Part shown: positions 9,231 through 20,527 of the stretch, piece after piece
Position numbering within the stretch: the first letter of the stretch is position 1
How the letters are laid out: each line of letters begins with the position of its first letter
Assembly: GCA_035578175.1 (NCBI GenBank)
Contig: JAQMRL010000014.1
Location: forward strand, 16,564,274 to 16,628,273
Reading direction: 5' to 3'
DNA from: Catonia carolina
Taxonomy: Eukaryota; Arthropoda; Insecta; Hemiptera; Achilidae
Length of the DNA: 64,000 nt
Program-made: the position numbers and the translations under genes
Notes under the pieces: model-generated
Database searches by the model: none
What the model saw: only the letters and a program-made list of their open reading frames with translations
What the model was told of the DNA's origin: nothing

Positions 9231-10607
9231 TTTTTTGTCATGAGTCTCTCAACTGGTTTGATGCAGTTCTCCAAGGTGTTCTATCTTGCGCAAGTTGTTT
9301 CATACATACATACCTGTAACACCCTACATCTTTTATAGTTTGCTTATACATTCTAACCTTTGCCTCCCCCTACAATTCACCTCTCAATATTACCCTCCAT
9401 TATTGATAGTCCAATACCTGAATGTCTGAAGATATGCCCCACTAGCCTGTCCTTTCTTCTTGTAAGATGCTTCCATATACTTCTTTTTTCATCTACTCGC
9501 CTAAGAACCTCTAAATTACTTATTTTGTCCACCCACCTAATCTTTAACATTTTCCTACAACACCATTTCAAAAGCTTCTATCATCTTCCTTTCTACAGCC
9601 CCTATCACCCACGTTTCACTCCTGTATAATACTACACTCCAAACATAGTGTTTTAAGAAATTTTTCCTAATCTGTAAATCAATGTTTGTAGTCAGTAAGC
9701 TGTTTTTCATTTTAAAGGCTTTCCTAGCTTGAGGAATCCTACTTTTGATATCACTTGTGCTTCTACTATCCTTTGTTATTTTACTCCCTAGATAGCAGAA
9801 TTCCCCAACTTCCTGTATGTTTTCGTTGCCTACTTATAAGTTTCCCATTTCTACTAAACCACTCTTGCTGGTGTACAACACTTTCGTTTTGTTCTTATTA
9901 ATTTTCATAAAGTAATCCTTTCTCATTATCTCATCCATTCCATTTAAGATATCCTCTAGTTCTTTCTTTGTCTCGGCTAATACTACTATATCATCGGCGA
10001 ATCTCAGTATTTTTTGTTTCTCCTTGAATTTTTATTCCTGCGTCAAATTTTTTCTTCACTTCATTTATAGCCTCTTCTATATACAAGTTTAAAAGTAATG
10101 GTGACAATGAACATCCTTGTCATAAACCTTTTCTTACAGCAGCCTCTTTTTCGTACCCCTTAATTCTCAAAACAGCCGTTTGATTCTCATACAGACCGTA
10201 AATAACTTTCCTTTCTTTGTATTTAATTCCTAGCCTTTTCAAAGTTTTAAACATTTTACTCCAGTCCAGGTTGTCAAATGCCATATAAGTAGTTTTATTT
10301 TTCTTTATCCTTTTCTCAATAATCAATCCCAGAGCCAATATGCCATCTCGAGTTCCTATTCTTCTTTTAAATCCAAATTAGTCATCATCGAACACTTCTT
10401 CTACTTGGTGTTCTGTTCTCCTGTATATTATTTTTCTCAGTATCTTAGAGGCATGGCACGTTAGGCTGATGGTTCTGTAATGTTCACACTTCTCCGCTCC
10501 TGACTTTTTTGGTATGGGAATCATAATATTTTTTTTAAAGTCTGATGGTACTTCTCCACTCTCATACATTCGGCACACAAGTTTGTACAAGTTTTGAGCA
10601 AGGATCG
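9231..10607 (-). pseudogene. LINE-A reverse transcriptase, 5'-truncated, broken
   Basis: The reverse strand carries RT-region pieces in order: fingers-like IPIPKKSGAEKCEHYRTISL (10378-10590), palm-like TTYMAFDNLDWSKMF with EKEAAVRKGL (10120-10338), the catalytic LRFADDIVVLAETKKEL around 9960-10005, then the thumb and C-terminal RRVDEKRSIWKHLTRRKDRL and GHIFRHSGIG. The poly(T) at 9231 is the 3' tail. Frames are interrupted several times, so no protein is made. The clade was not determined. It lies exactly in the GTTGCTT site of SINE-C, as do the copies at 49492 and 46749. Confidence 0.8.
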
Positions 10608-10648
10608 CTTATTGTTCTGAATTGAATAGATTACAACGTACTGTGTGT
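10608..10648 (+). repeat. SINE-C, 3' part after LINE-A
   Basis: GCTTATTGTTCTGAATTGAA continues the SINE-C body where 9230 stopped. GCTT is repeated on both sides of the LINE. Confidence 0.8.
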
Positions 10649-10673
10649 ATACAAGCTCCGTGCATCTGTCTGG

Positions 10674-10713
10674 AATGGCAAGAGAAAGTCGTGTGGGTGT
10701 TTCACACAAGATT
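10674..10713 (+). mobile_element. HEL-1 3' end fragment
   Basis: GGCAAGAGAAAGTCGTGTG followed by the terminal stem-loop and CACACAAGATTT. Only the last 40 bp of the element remain. Confidence 0.65.
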
Positions 10714-10859
10714 TATATTTGTTTGTGTCGAAAAGCACAACTCGCAAAATTAGCTGGTTGAAAAATGTAACAGAGTATTAACTGCTTCCATTAATATAAC
10801 TCAAACGTTAGTGTGCCACAGGAACTATTTACATAGGACAGTGTGCCATGACCAAAAAA
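10714..10859. other. Short unassigned stretch
   Basis: No family recognised between two HEL-1 ends. Confidence 0.4.
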
Positions 10860-10860
10860 A

Positions 10861-12473
10861 TCTGGCGTGAAACACTCTTTTTTCTTGTGATTTTCCGTAT
10901 TATTAAGCCAAAAATAATACGGTAAATCAGTCTTCGACGCTAAACAAGGCTCTGTAGAGAAAAATGCTTAAAATAAAAGTTATAGATCTTTAAATTTCCT
11001 AAAAATTTGATTATATACACTTTTGTCGTAAAATGCATACTAAGGCCGAAATCTTAATAAAAAAGTTAAATTTTTTACAGATTTTCATGAAAAAAAACAG
11101 AAAATCACTAATTACTACTAAAATAAACATTATACAAAAAAAGTGTTTGATATAAAAGTTTTCGATTTTTAAATTGTCTACAACTTTTATCATACATACA
11201 AGGTGTGGCTAATAAATAACAAGACTGACATTGTAAAAAATTTAATTTTAATTTTATACATAATCATTTATTGTCACCTTCAATATAGATTCCTTCTCTA
11301 TCCCTACAACACTTCATGCAAATTTTGTTAAAAACAGTGCTGGAAGTCATCTTCTGTCAGCTCCTTCAGGACACGTGCCGCTTTCTCTTTTACAGCTTCC
11401 ACAGACTCAAATATTGTTCCTGTTAATGCAGATTTCAGCTTAGGGAACAGGTAGAAGTCACATGGTGCAAGATCTGGTGAATAAGGTGGATGTTCTAACA
11501 CTGAGATGCTGTACTTGGCTAGGAACCTCTTGACAGATAACGCAGAATGAGCTGGCGCATTGTCTTGGTGGAGAACCCATGATTTGTCCTTCCACATTTC
11601 GGGGCGTTTCTCCTTACTCTTTGATGTAGTTTAGAAAGTACCTCAAGGTAGTAAATATTGATTAATTGTTTGACCTTCAGGAACCCAGTGAAGGTACACA
11701 ATCCCACGGATATCAAAAAAACAATCATCATTGCTTTAAATTTTGATTTGCTCATTCGAGCTTTTTTGGCTCTGAGTGATATTCGGCTCTTCCAGTGCAT
11801 GGATTGGCACTTCGTTTCCGGATCATAAGTAAAAAACCACATTTCATCACATGTTATTATCATCTACCTGTTCCCTAAGATGAAATCTGCATTAAAAAGG
11901 AACAAGATTTGAGCCTGTGGAAGCTGTAAAAGAGAAAGTGGTAAGTGTCCTGAAGGAGCTGACAGAAGATGACTTTTAGCACTGTTTCCAACATTGGAAA
12001 ATTCGCATGGAGCGTTGTAGGGATAGAGAAGGAGTGTATATTGAAGGTGACAATAAGTGATTATGTATAAAATAAAAATACAATTTTTGACGTCAGTCTC
12101 GTTAATTAATAGCCACACTTTGTACTTTTGCGCTAAAATGCATATTAAGGCTGCAATTTAAAAAAACTATTTGTTTCTACGAGAATACAGCCTTTCCGTT
12201 TTTAAGAAAATCGCAAAAAAGTGAAACATTACGCGAATAAACTACCAGACCGATTTTGATGAAAATGTTCGTGTCGGATTCTCTAGTGGTATCTATCTTA
12301 AGTTTCAACTTCGTACAATGTTTCGTTGTTGAGATATTCTGTTCACACACAGACCAATCAAAACATATTTTTTGGGTTCAGGAGGTCTGAAAACGTGTAT
12401 ATCCAGTGAAAACTCGATATGAAAACAATACTTTCTTTTCTATGTATTCATATAGGCAAGAGAAAGTAAAAAG
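10861..12473 (-). mobile_element. HEL-1 copy split by mariner fold-back
   Basis: It begins TCTGGCGTGAAACACTC and ends ATATAGGCAAGAGAAAGT. Part of the 3' subterminal region is deleted after 10877. The body is interrupted at 11209-12122 by a mariner fold-back element. The HEL-1 flanks (ACAACTTTTATCATACA / TACTTTTGCGCTAAAATGC) rejoin perfectly when it is removed. Confidence 0.8.
11209..12122. mobile_element. Mariner-derived fold-back element, copy B
   Basis: TA at 11207-11208 and 12123-12124; ends CAAGGTGTGGCTAATAAATA and complement. Antisense 11863-11328 contains a broken mariner transposase from IITCDEMW (first Asp) through LHQDNAPAHS to YSPDLAPCDFYLF and DDFQHCF. The second D and third D are 34 residues apart (DD34D). 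From about 11868 the C-terminal end repeats in inverted orientation (CTACCTGTTCCCTAAG onward). The internal join is the same as in copy A, so the two copies descend from one rearranged, amplified progenitor. Confidence 0.87.
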
Positions 12474-12795
12474 GTTAAGAACTACTGCGTAGACAAACCC
12501 GGTGAGTTAATTTACAACGAACAAGTAAACTGTAATTTTAACCCTGTATAGATCTTTGGTAAGTATACTTACCACTGGTAATAAGTTTGATTTTATTTAA
12601 GAATAAGATATGCAGTTGAACCTTATTGGCATTTTATTGTTTTTTTTTTGGTGTTATAGATGTTCTCTGGTAAGTAGGCATCCACATTTTGAAATTAGCG
12701 CGCAGTAACCGTTTATTTCCTGAGTTGCACGAATGTGGTAAAGATTCATACCAGTGTACGTTACCGCTTTGTTTTGTTGTTACTTTTGTATATGC
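12474..12795. other. Unassigned AT-rich sequence
   Basis: No repeats or coding frames with family resemblance. Confidence 0.4.
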
Positions 12796-13165
12796 TTAAC
12801 CCTTTCAATCCCAAATTTTTTAACTATACACGAACAAATATGTGTAGCTACATTGTTTCATACATTTTACTGACATTTAAGTGTAATAAAATCACTTTTA
12901 GATCCTCAGTCTTTTTCATGGCCTGACAAAAAAATGTGACACATAGACCTACGTCACATTGGGACTTGTTATCAAAGGTCCCAACAATATGAATTAGTAA
13001 AATCATGTTCAGGCTTCCTAAACAATATTCTCTTAACTTTAATTTGTAGCAAAAAGAGTAAATATGATTTTAATATTAAAGCTTATTTAAGATTTAAAAA
13101 ATGTTACTTCAAAAATACTGGTAAAATTGATAAAATCACTATTTACAGTCTAAAAAATATACTTG

Positions 13166-13554
13166 TTGTTTAGGTCAACAGCCGAAAGGCTGGTTTGAAC
13201 CTGTAGAGGTTTTACTAAGTAAAACGAGGAATGAGGTGGTTTACCATTGCCTTCCTCACTGAGTGGAAAAGTACACTTATCAGCACGCCGGGCCCTCTGA
13301 AAAGCACATATTTTCCACTCTGCAAATGACACCTTCACTTCATTCACCACAGGGTCTGGCTGTATAATGAAATTCATTACTTTCAGAGATGATAACTCTG
13401 ATTAGTGTCTTTTACACCTCTACCTCTTCTGTTCTTAAATGATTCAGTCATATAATTGGCTGCCCATGTGATAAGAAACAGAACTATTTAATTTAGCCCT
13501 GCAACGAACAGATTGAGTGTAAATAATTTGACACTCCACCTGTCTGTTATGGGC
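13166..13554 (-). repeat. SINE-A copy nested in piggyBac MITE
   Basis: Flanked by ATACTTG on both sides (13159-13165, 13555-13561). The homologous MITE at about 41880-41905 reads straight through this position, so it is a clean younger insertion. Confidence 0.85.
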
Positions 13555-13655
13555 ATACTTGTATGTACATTCAACATATTGAAGAAATGCTACTTTATTT
13601 TAGTAAATGAACACGAATATTTAAAACTAAAATTAACTTTAAAAAGAAACTAATG

Positions 13656-13729
13656 GTCGCCTGCGTGGCGTATTGGTCAGTATCTTACGCAGGAAAGCGG
13701 AGGTCTCAGGTTCGATTCCTGGCTAAGGT
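13656..13729 (+). repeat. tRNA-like module inside the piggyBac MITE
   Basis: Contains an A-box-like TGGCGTATTGG and a B box GGTTCGATTCC at tRNA spacing over about 74 bp. The anticodon arm does not pair well, so a functional tRNA is unlikely. The same module occurs in the second MITE copy (41718-41796), so it predates amplification of the MITE. Confidence 0.7.
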
Positions 13730-13856
13730 ACAGAAAATTATTACACTTCACATCCAGCGCTCTTTAATCCAAAGTAGTCGCTAATAATAAAAATGTGTAT
13801 GTCTGTTATTTCACTCCAATGTGACTTCTATGTCACACTGGGTTAGAAAGGGTTAA

Positions 13857-14030
13857 AAAATTCTAGTTTTTTACGGTAAAGCAAGGATTTATGCTAATAT
13901 AAAGTTAAGATAAGTTTGTTCCACACATTATTCTGTTATATAGTAGGCTACTCCAAGTTGTTTCAATAAGCATTCTTATCTCCATACATCATGTGATTTC
14001 CATTTCAATTAACGTTCCTTGGTAAGTATG
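13857..14030. other. Short unassigned stretch
   Basis: AT-rich, between the piggyBac MITE and the pogo remnant. Confidence 0.4.
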
Positions 14031-14690
14031 CAGTAGAGTACCGATTTTCCGTGGATCGTTTAACCGGGGTTTGGATTAACCGTGCGATCACTAGAAATTT
14101 TTATTTTTTTGGTTTAACGTCCGACTGTTTTACTAATTGCTGCTAATGCAGACGGTGAAGGATGAAATGAATTTTTTGTAACGTATGAAAAAATGCCATG
14201 CCCGAGTGGGATTCTAACCCAAGACCGCGTGATGAGAGGCGAGCACGTTACCAGCTCCTAAAATAAGTTGCAAAGAAGCTTTAATCGGTGCCGAAACATT
14301 ACTAACTTTCATGGAAAATCAGGATGACACAGATTACGTGGACATTTTACATATTCGCGGTTATATAAGAAAAATAAAAGAAAAACTATTGCGGCATAAA
14401 ATGAAACAAAGTAAAATAACAGATTTTTTGTGATTTTTTGGTACGTAGTTTAAGGTAAGACTTATATAAATTTATGTAGTAAATATTTTTATTTCAATAC
14501 AATTTGTTTATTTATTTCCGATATCCGATAGCATTAACATGTATTAATCAGTAGAATAAAACATAAGCGTAACTGGTGGTTTTGTTTATGATGTAAGTGG
14601 TCTCGACCGAATTGGGTTGTATTATCCGTGTTTTCCGGTTATCCGGTATAGTTATCCCCCCAATTACCACGGATAATCGGTATTATACTG
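14031..14690 (+). mobile_element. pogo/Tigger-like remnant
   Basis: The ends are inverted repeats CAGTAGAGTACCGATTTTCC and complement of CAGTATAATACCGATTATCC. TA follows the right end; the left TA is mutated. Coding relic at about 14274-14435 reads EALIGAETLLTFMENQDD, then RGYIRKIKEKLLRHKMKQ and ends SKITDFL-stop, the classic C-terminus of pogo/Tigger transposases. The DDE core is lost. A SINE-B is inserted near the left end. Confidence 0.75.
14105..14258 (-). repeat. SINE-B copy
   Basis: On the reverse strand: tRNA-like head with a decayed B box (GGGTTAGAATCCCA) then the family tail CGTCTGCATTAGCAG and GGACGTTAAACC before the A-rich end. Confidence 0.75.
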
Positions 14691-14698
14691 TACTTGGT

Positions 14699-15868
14699 AC
14701 TACTATCGGTTTCATAAACATAGACACCCGAGTTTGAACCCAAAGCATCTCCAAAACTATGCGTCGAATTTCATCATATTTTACACCAAAATTTAGCTCA
14801 TTTTATTCTGCGTTGACCTGCAATAAACCTATATTTTTAATGTTGTTTAAAAATTTCCATATTGAGGTTGGAAGAGAAAAAGACCCGGTTTCTTTTGCTA
14901 CCGCAACCTATTTCATGCTTTTAGAGACTTGTAACTCGATAATTATTTGACCGAAAAAATTAAAATTTTAACACAACATAGACAATTATATTCTTTCAGC
15001 GTGTACGAAATTTCAAGTTCGTACGTTACTTAAATTTTGATTGATTAACAATATTTTTAACCTTTGCTATCTCGGTAACCGCTCAATCGTTCGGCACGGG
15101 AAAACTATCGTATTATTCAGCGTAAAAAACTTAGTACAAATATGTTAATTACATGAAATATTAATTGGTCAATATTGTGGTAAAATTTTTAAAAATAGAC
15201 TGGCTATTGCTGGGGGTGGGCACTACTATCCGTGTTGCCAGTTTGTGTACGTGACATCCTGTCGGACTGTCTACCTGATTTGACAGACTGCATTGTCAAT
15301 TCAGGTAGACAGTCGGATTCATGCAACATGGATAGTAATGCCCAACCTAGCATTACCCAGTCTATTTTTCAAAATTTTCAAAATTCTACCACACAATTGG
15401 CCAATCAATATTTCATGTTATTAACATATTTGTACCAAGATTTTTACGCTGAATAAAACGATAGGTTGCCCGTGCCGAACGATTGAGCGGTTACCGAGAT
15501 AGCAAAGGTTAAAAATATTGTTAATCAGTCAAAATTTAAGTAACGTACGAATTTAAAATTTCGTACACGCTGTAAGAATATAATTGTCTATGTTGTGTTA
15601 AAATTTTAAAATTTTCGGTCAAATAATTATCGAGTTACACGCCTCTAAACGCGTGAAATTTGTTGCGGTAGCAGAAAAACCGGGTCTTTTTGTCTTACGA
15701 CCTCAATATGGCAATTTTGAAACAATATTAAAAATATAGAATTATTATGGGTCAACGCAGAATAAAATGAGCTAAAATTTGATGTAAAGTGTCTTAAAAT
15801 CCGACTCATAATTTTGGAGACGCAAGGGTTCAAACTCGGGGGTCTATGATTATAAAACCGATTGTAGG
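14699..15868. mobile_element. FB-1 palindromic (fold-back) element, full copy
   Basis: About 0.5-kb arms in inverted orientation: the left arm from ACTATCGGTTTCATAAACATA through CGGTAACCGCTCAATCG, the right arm carrying the reverse complement back to AAAACCGATTGTAGG. The centre (about 15205-15340) includes a small inner palindrome around AATTGACAATGCAG. No transposase frame. Other copies are at 20297-22876, 39528-41520 and a fragment at 61849-62100. Confidence 0.8.
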
Positions 15869-15995
15869 ACTTAACATCAAAATAAAAAATATCTTACTGT
15901 TCCGGCACTAGAAATATATTATTTCAGTCCCTGTACGGCAAAATTTAACATTTACTATCCTATAAAGGGTTAAGGAAACGAAGTTACATGAAAGG

Positions 15996-16668
15996 TATTT
16001 TTACTTTCTCTTGCCTAGTCTGTTGTTGTTTAGGTCAACAGCCGAAAGGCTGGTTTGAACCTCTAGAGGTTTTACTAAGTAATAACGAGGAGTAAGGTGG
16101 TTTACCATTGCCTTCCTCACTGAGTTGAAAGAGTATGCTTATCAGCATGCCAGGCCCTCCGAAAATCACTCACTTTCCACCCTGCAAATGACACCTTCAC
16201 TTCATTCACCACAGGGTCTGGCTGCATAGTGAAATTCATTACTCTCAGAGGAGATAACTGTAGTGTCTTTTACACCTCTACCTCTTCTGATCTTAAATAG
16301 TTCAGTCATATAAGTGGCTGACTATGTGATTAGAAACAGAACTATGTTTTTTAGCCTTAGTCTAGTTTTATTTTTTACTTTGCCTAGTCTATATGAATAT
16401 ATAGGAAGGAAAGTATTGTTTTCATGTCGATTTTAAGAAATCGAGTTTTCACCGGATCTACACGTTTTCAGATCCCCTGAACCCAAAAAACATGTTTTAA
16501 GCGATTAGTCTGTGTGTGTGTGTGTGTGTGTGAACAGAATATCTCATGATTAAAATTACGTTATGTTTATTGAGGTTAGTTTTTTTAATGTTTTATTACT
16601 AATTTTAGCCTTTATTGTTAATTATTTGCATTGGCAAGAGATAGTTGTGTGAGTGTTTCACACCAGAT
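15996..16668 (+). mobile_element. HEL-1 internal-deletion copy, split by SINE-A
   Basis: It starts TTTTACTTTCTCTTGCCTAG and is interrupted by SINE-A. It then resumes at about 16367 and jumps at 16550 from GAACAGAATATCTCA directly to CATGATTAAAATTACG, losing about 600 bp of body. It ends with the stem-loop and CACACCAGA. Confidence 0.75.
16019..16366 (-). repeat. SINE-A copy, head-truncated
   Basis: Carries TTGTTGTTTAGGTCAACAG at its tail side. TTTACTTT...GCCTAGTCT occurs on both sides, consistent with a long target duplication of the HEL-1 5' tip. Confidence 0.75.
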
Positions 16669-17285
16669 TTTTTTTACGATGAAAACTGAATATGGCATAA
16701 CCTACTTTACTAATCTTTATTCCGTGATCTATTTTAATGCCTAGAAATTTCATAAATATTTAAATAAAAAATAATACAACAATATTATTTTTACTATTGT
16801 GAAATACATTCACGAATTATACTTATGTATTAAAATATTCATTTTACAACAAGAAAAGTTCTACCAAATAAAAATATATTATGATGTAATTTCTTTAATT
16901 CTATTCTGTGCAATATCCAGATGCATGTGGTACATACACGCACATTAAATACATTGTTTGTATAATATTCTAAAACTTTTGATATTTGCGATTCTGCAAT
17001 TGTGTGAGAGAATATTTTGCAATCCTGATAAAATTTTATTTATCAAAATTTCAACATATCTTCATAATTTCCTTATTGTGTATTTTTACATAAAAGGAAG
17101 TGGTTTTCAACAGGATATCTGTGTTCTCCGCTGTTGTTATATTCATACAGTTCTGTATTTTTATTTTTAATCAATAAATTCAACGTTGGCTGTTCAGGTG
17201 AAGTAGGTAAAACGTCTCTTCCACCTAAAAAAACCCAATTCAAACTCACACAATCAAATTTCGATTTTTTCGTATTCATATTTTT
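16669..17285. other. Unassigned AT-rich sequence
   Basis: Open frames here (for example 16958-17170) are low-complexity and show no family resemblance. Confidence 0.4.
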
Positions 17286-17286
17286 C

Positions 17287-17870
17287 TATTTTCACTTTCT
17301 CTTGCTTTTATGAATATATAGGAAGGAAAGTATTGTTATCATGTCGATTTTTTGAAATCGAGTTTTCACCGGATCTACACGTTTTCAGTGTGTGAGTGAA
17401 CAGAATATCTCAAGAACGAAACCTCGTACGAACTTGAAACTTGAAACTTAAGTTAGACACCACTATCGGACCCGACACGAATATTTTCATCAAAATCGGT
17501 TGACCAGAAGTAGTAGTTTATTCGTGTAATTTTTCACTTTTTTGCGATTTTCTCAAAAACGGCTTCTACGAGGTTTTTTTTAAAATCGCCTCATTTAATA
17601 AAAATTTTTTATGCTCTACAAGATAGGGTAGGCACCATATCTGCAGACATTCTAGGGAAGGCTGTTTTCTTGTAAAATGATTGCGGCTTTAACATGCATT
17701 TTAGCGCAAAAATGTTTTAATAAAAGTCGTAGAGAATTTAAAAACCTACAACTTTTATTTCAAACATTTTTTTGTATAACGCTTAGTTTAGCGGTAATTA
17801 GCAATTTTCGGTTTTTTTACGAAAATGTGTAAAAAGAAATCGATTTTTTAAAAGATTTCAGCCTACAGTG
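17287..17870 (+). mobile_element. HEL-1 5' half
   Basis: Starts TTCACTTTCTCTTGCTTTTA and follows the family through the CTTGAAACTTGAAACTTAAG block to the TTTTTTACGAAAATGTG region. The 3' third is missing. Confidence 0.75.
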
Positions 17871-18224
17871 AAATTTAGACATTACAGTGAAATTTGAAAT
17901 TATTATTTCAAATTTTATTTGAATTAAAGAAATTAATGAAAGAAATTATATATGAAATTATTATCATTTGAAATTATAATAAGTTACACATACCAATGCA
18001 TCACGGGTAATTTTTTAAATTTTAAGTTGGGTCCTGTAGGATCGCTGCCCCTATCCAAAATTTTAAGATCAAAGAAAATCTTTTAACGGCATGTTTTTTC
18101 AGCGTTCAAAATTAAATAAAAACGTAGTAACCCGAAAATTTCGGGTTGCACTTCTTCCCACTAGGTGGGGGAAGTTTCTTTTATCTCCTAAACGGTGCTA
18201 CAAAAAATAAACGGTGCTTCCATG
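17871..18224. other. Unassigned, with a short perfect palindrome
   Basis: Contains AACCCGAAAATTTCGGGTT (about 18130-18148) followed by a second small hairpin CTTCTTCCC/GGGGGAAG. No coding frame. Confidence 0.4.
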
Positions 18225-18534
18225 GCTATAAAAAATAGTTCTGTTTCTTATCAATGGTTAGCCAATTGTACAACTGAAGCATTTAAGAATAGAAGTGGTG
18301 TAAAAGACACAAAGAGTTATCTCCTCTGAAAGTAATGAATTTCTTTATACAGCCAGACTTTGTGGTGAATGAAGTGAAGGAGTCATTTGCAGGGTGGAAA
18401 GTAAATGCTTTTCAGAGGGCCTGGTATGTTGATAAGCATACTTTTCCACTAAATGAGAAAGGCAAATGTAAACCACCTCACTCCTTGTTTTACTTAGTAA
18501 AGTCTCTAGAGGTTCAAACCAATTTCGGCTGATG
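18225..18534 (+). repeat. SINE-A copy, 5'-truncated
   Basis: Starts at GGCTATAAAAAATAGTTCTG inside the family head and ends TTTCGGCTGATGATCTAAAC. Confidence 0.8.
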
Positions 18535-18546
18535 ATCTAAACATCA

Positions 18547-19534
18547 TTAACCCTTCTGCGACAGGAGGCAATCTCAGTTGCCCTGGTAGTAACCAGCTTT
18601 AAAAGCCTATAGCAAACGTATTAATGAAGCGATTTGTTTGGTTCATATATCAAATTACGCGCCTTGAATGGCTCTATAATTTTATATAAAATACAATGCA
18701 AATGTATTGATAGCAAGGTTGAAACGATGGTTGTAAGTTGCCAAGTTACTTTTGAAGTCATTCTATCTTCAAGACAATGTAACTTCTGGAATATTTCATC
18801 TATAAAGTTCGTAGAACTACCTACTAAATCAGAATAACGTTTAGATGCTATAAAATTTTAAAAATAATTTGTCCTACGTGCAACTGTTGGCGTGGTATGT
18901 GGAAATTCTAAGAGTAAACATTGTCTTTCTTCGTCAAAGCTCCCTCGACCAGTTTCGTGGCCTATTACAAACCCTATCCTTTTACCACTACTACATAATT
19001 TTGAATGTGTATTTGTTACTGTATATGTGTTCAATATCAATACTATTCACATACGTATTGTGAACAGGAGGGTGGGAAATGGCAGGAGTTTGACAACGCA
19101 ACACTGTTCGAATATTACAGATTCTGTTCCCACTTTGCGCGTTGCAAATTTCAAACTGCAATTATTAGGGCTAATGTTACTCTAAATTATATTGTAAAAC
19201 ATGGTTTTATTTACGAAAATGTCTTCTACAAAATATGTTGAGCACAATTCATGATAAACTTAAATTTCAGCACGTTATAGCCAAAAATATAAAGTAACCT
19301 ACAAATATTTACGCGCGAAAGTATTTCGCCCACTGTAACTAGCGAAAAACGCGACCGATTTTTATGTTTTTAAAATTAAAATAACCGTACGTTTTGTATA
19401 AAATGCCTGTAATTTTTTCACAATTTTGTATCGGTAATGGTCTTAGATAAATGAATTTATTTGGGAGCGTGTTTTGAAATTTGAACATTCACTATACGAA
19501 GAAAAACACGCCTTAGCAGAAGGGTGTTTATCAG
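18547..19534. mobile_element. Candidate TIR element (uncertain)
   Basis: ACCCTTCTGC at the left and GCAGAAGGGT at the right are inverted and about 1 kb apart. The only support is this 10-bp pair and the lack of other repeats inside. No matching target duplication was found and no transposase frame is present; overlapping small frames at 18869-19241 have no family resemblance. Confidence 0.35.
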
Positions 19535-19592
19535 CTGACGGCGAAATTTTCTTGAAACTATAAGGAATTTTCATAATATATGTTTCATTAAC

Positions 19593-19912
19593 CCACCGGG
19601 TTGGTCTAGAGGTAAAGTCGTCGCCAAAATCAGCTGTTTAACTGCTGATTTTCGGAGACGAAGGTTCCTGGTTTAATCCTAGAAAGGTAGTTACTTTTAT
19701 ACGGATTTGAATACTAGACAGTGGCTACCGGTGTACTTTGATGGTTTGGGTTCAATTAACCATACTCTCTCAGGAATGGTCGACCTGAGTCCGCACAAGA
19801 CTACATCTCATTTACACGTCATACACATCATCCTCATCTCATTTGGTCATGGGGTTGCTTATTGTTCTGAATTGAACAGATTGCAACGTACACGCATTAG
19901 GTATTACAAAAA
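19593..19912 (+). repeat. SINE-C, complete uninterrupted copy
   Basis: tRNA-like head TTGGTCTAGAGGTAAAG, GGTTCCTGGTTTAATCC, then the family body through GGGGTTGCTTATTGTTCTG (the LINE-A target, here empty) and GCAACGTACACGCATTAGG before an A-rich tail. Confidence 0.85.
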
Positions 19913-20296
19913 AAAATAAAAAATAAAAAAAATGTTTCTAAATCTTACCAGGAATCAAAGAGGAACCTTTACGGTTCAGTAACCGAACACGCTTTCTATT
20001 ATGTAACCGAAACAATCAGTATTGATCTTATAAAAAATCAACGAACATGGAATTTAATTATAAAATGTACGTAACAACATCATTATTATTACGTCTGAAA
20101 ATTTTTGTTTGTTTTTAATGGAAATTATTAGAGTAGAACGTTTACTTTTTGCCTATATGGTATTTTTCTCTGTACAAAATTATATAATAATATTATTCTA
20201 CTGTTGTAAACGTCACACTATTGTATGCACCAGCTTTCTTAGAACTATCAGGAGCATCTAATAAAACTTAAAAGGGAAACCTACTATATGTTTCAT
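19913..20296. other. Unassigned AT-rich sequence
   Basis: Begins with the A-rich tail of SINE-C; nothing else recognised. Confidence 0.4.
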
Positions 20297-20527
20297 AATA
20301 ATTATAGACACCCGAGTTTGAACCCTTGCATCTCAGAAAGGATGAGTCGGATTACAACATAATATTTTACATTAAATTTTAGCTCATAATCTGCGTTGAC
20401 CTATAACCTTCCTATATTTTTAAGGTGAGACTGTATGACGGTTTTATCTGAAAATTTCGATTTTCAGTTTTTTGTTTTTCAGTTGTTTAGACCTAGTTCA
20501 ACCACAAAACTTTAAATTAAATGAAAA

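Larger units (their letters stand above)
12800..13852. mobile_element. piggyBac-type MITE (TTAA-flanked) with tRNA-like insert
   Basis: TTAA at 12796-12799 and 13853-13856; terminal repeats CCCTTTCAATCCC on the left and complement of CCCTTTCTAACCC on the right. TTAA duplication and CCCTTT ends are piggyBac hallmarks. It carries no transposase. A SINE-A is nested at 13166-13554 and a tRNA-like segment lies at 13656-13729. The copy at 41597-42897 in inverse orientation lacks this SINE and confirms the empty site. Confidence 0.8.

Noticed and set aside
11864..12118. 84-codon reverse frame in mariner copy B
   Set aside because: It reads antisense across the inverted transposase C-terminus; no independent gene.
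18130..18148. Perfect palindrome AACCCGAAAATTTCGGGTT as an operator or replication site
   Set aside because: A single short palindrome in AT-rich eukaryotic DNA; no repeats of it and no associated gene.
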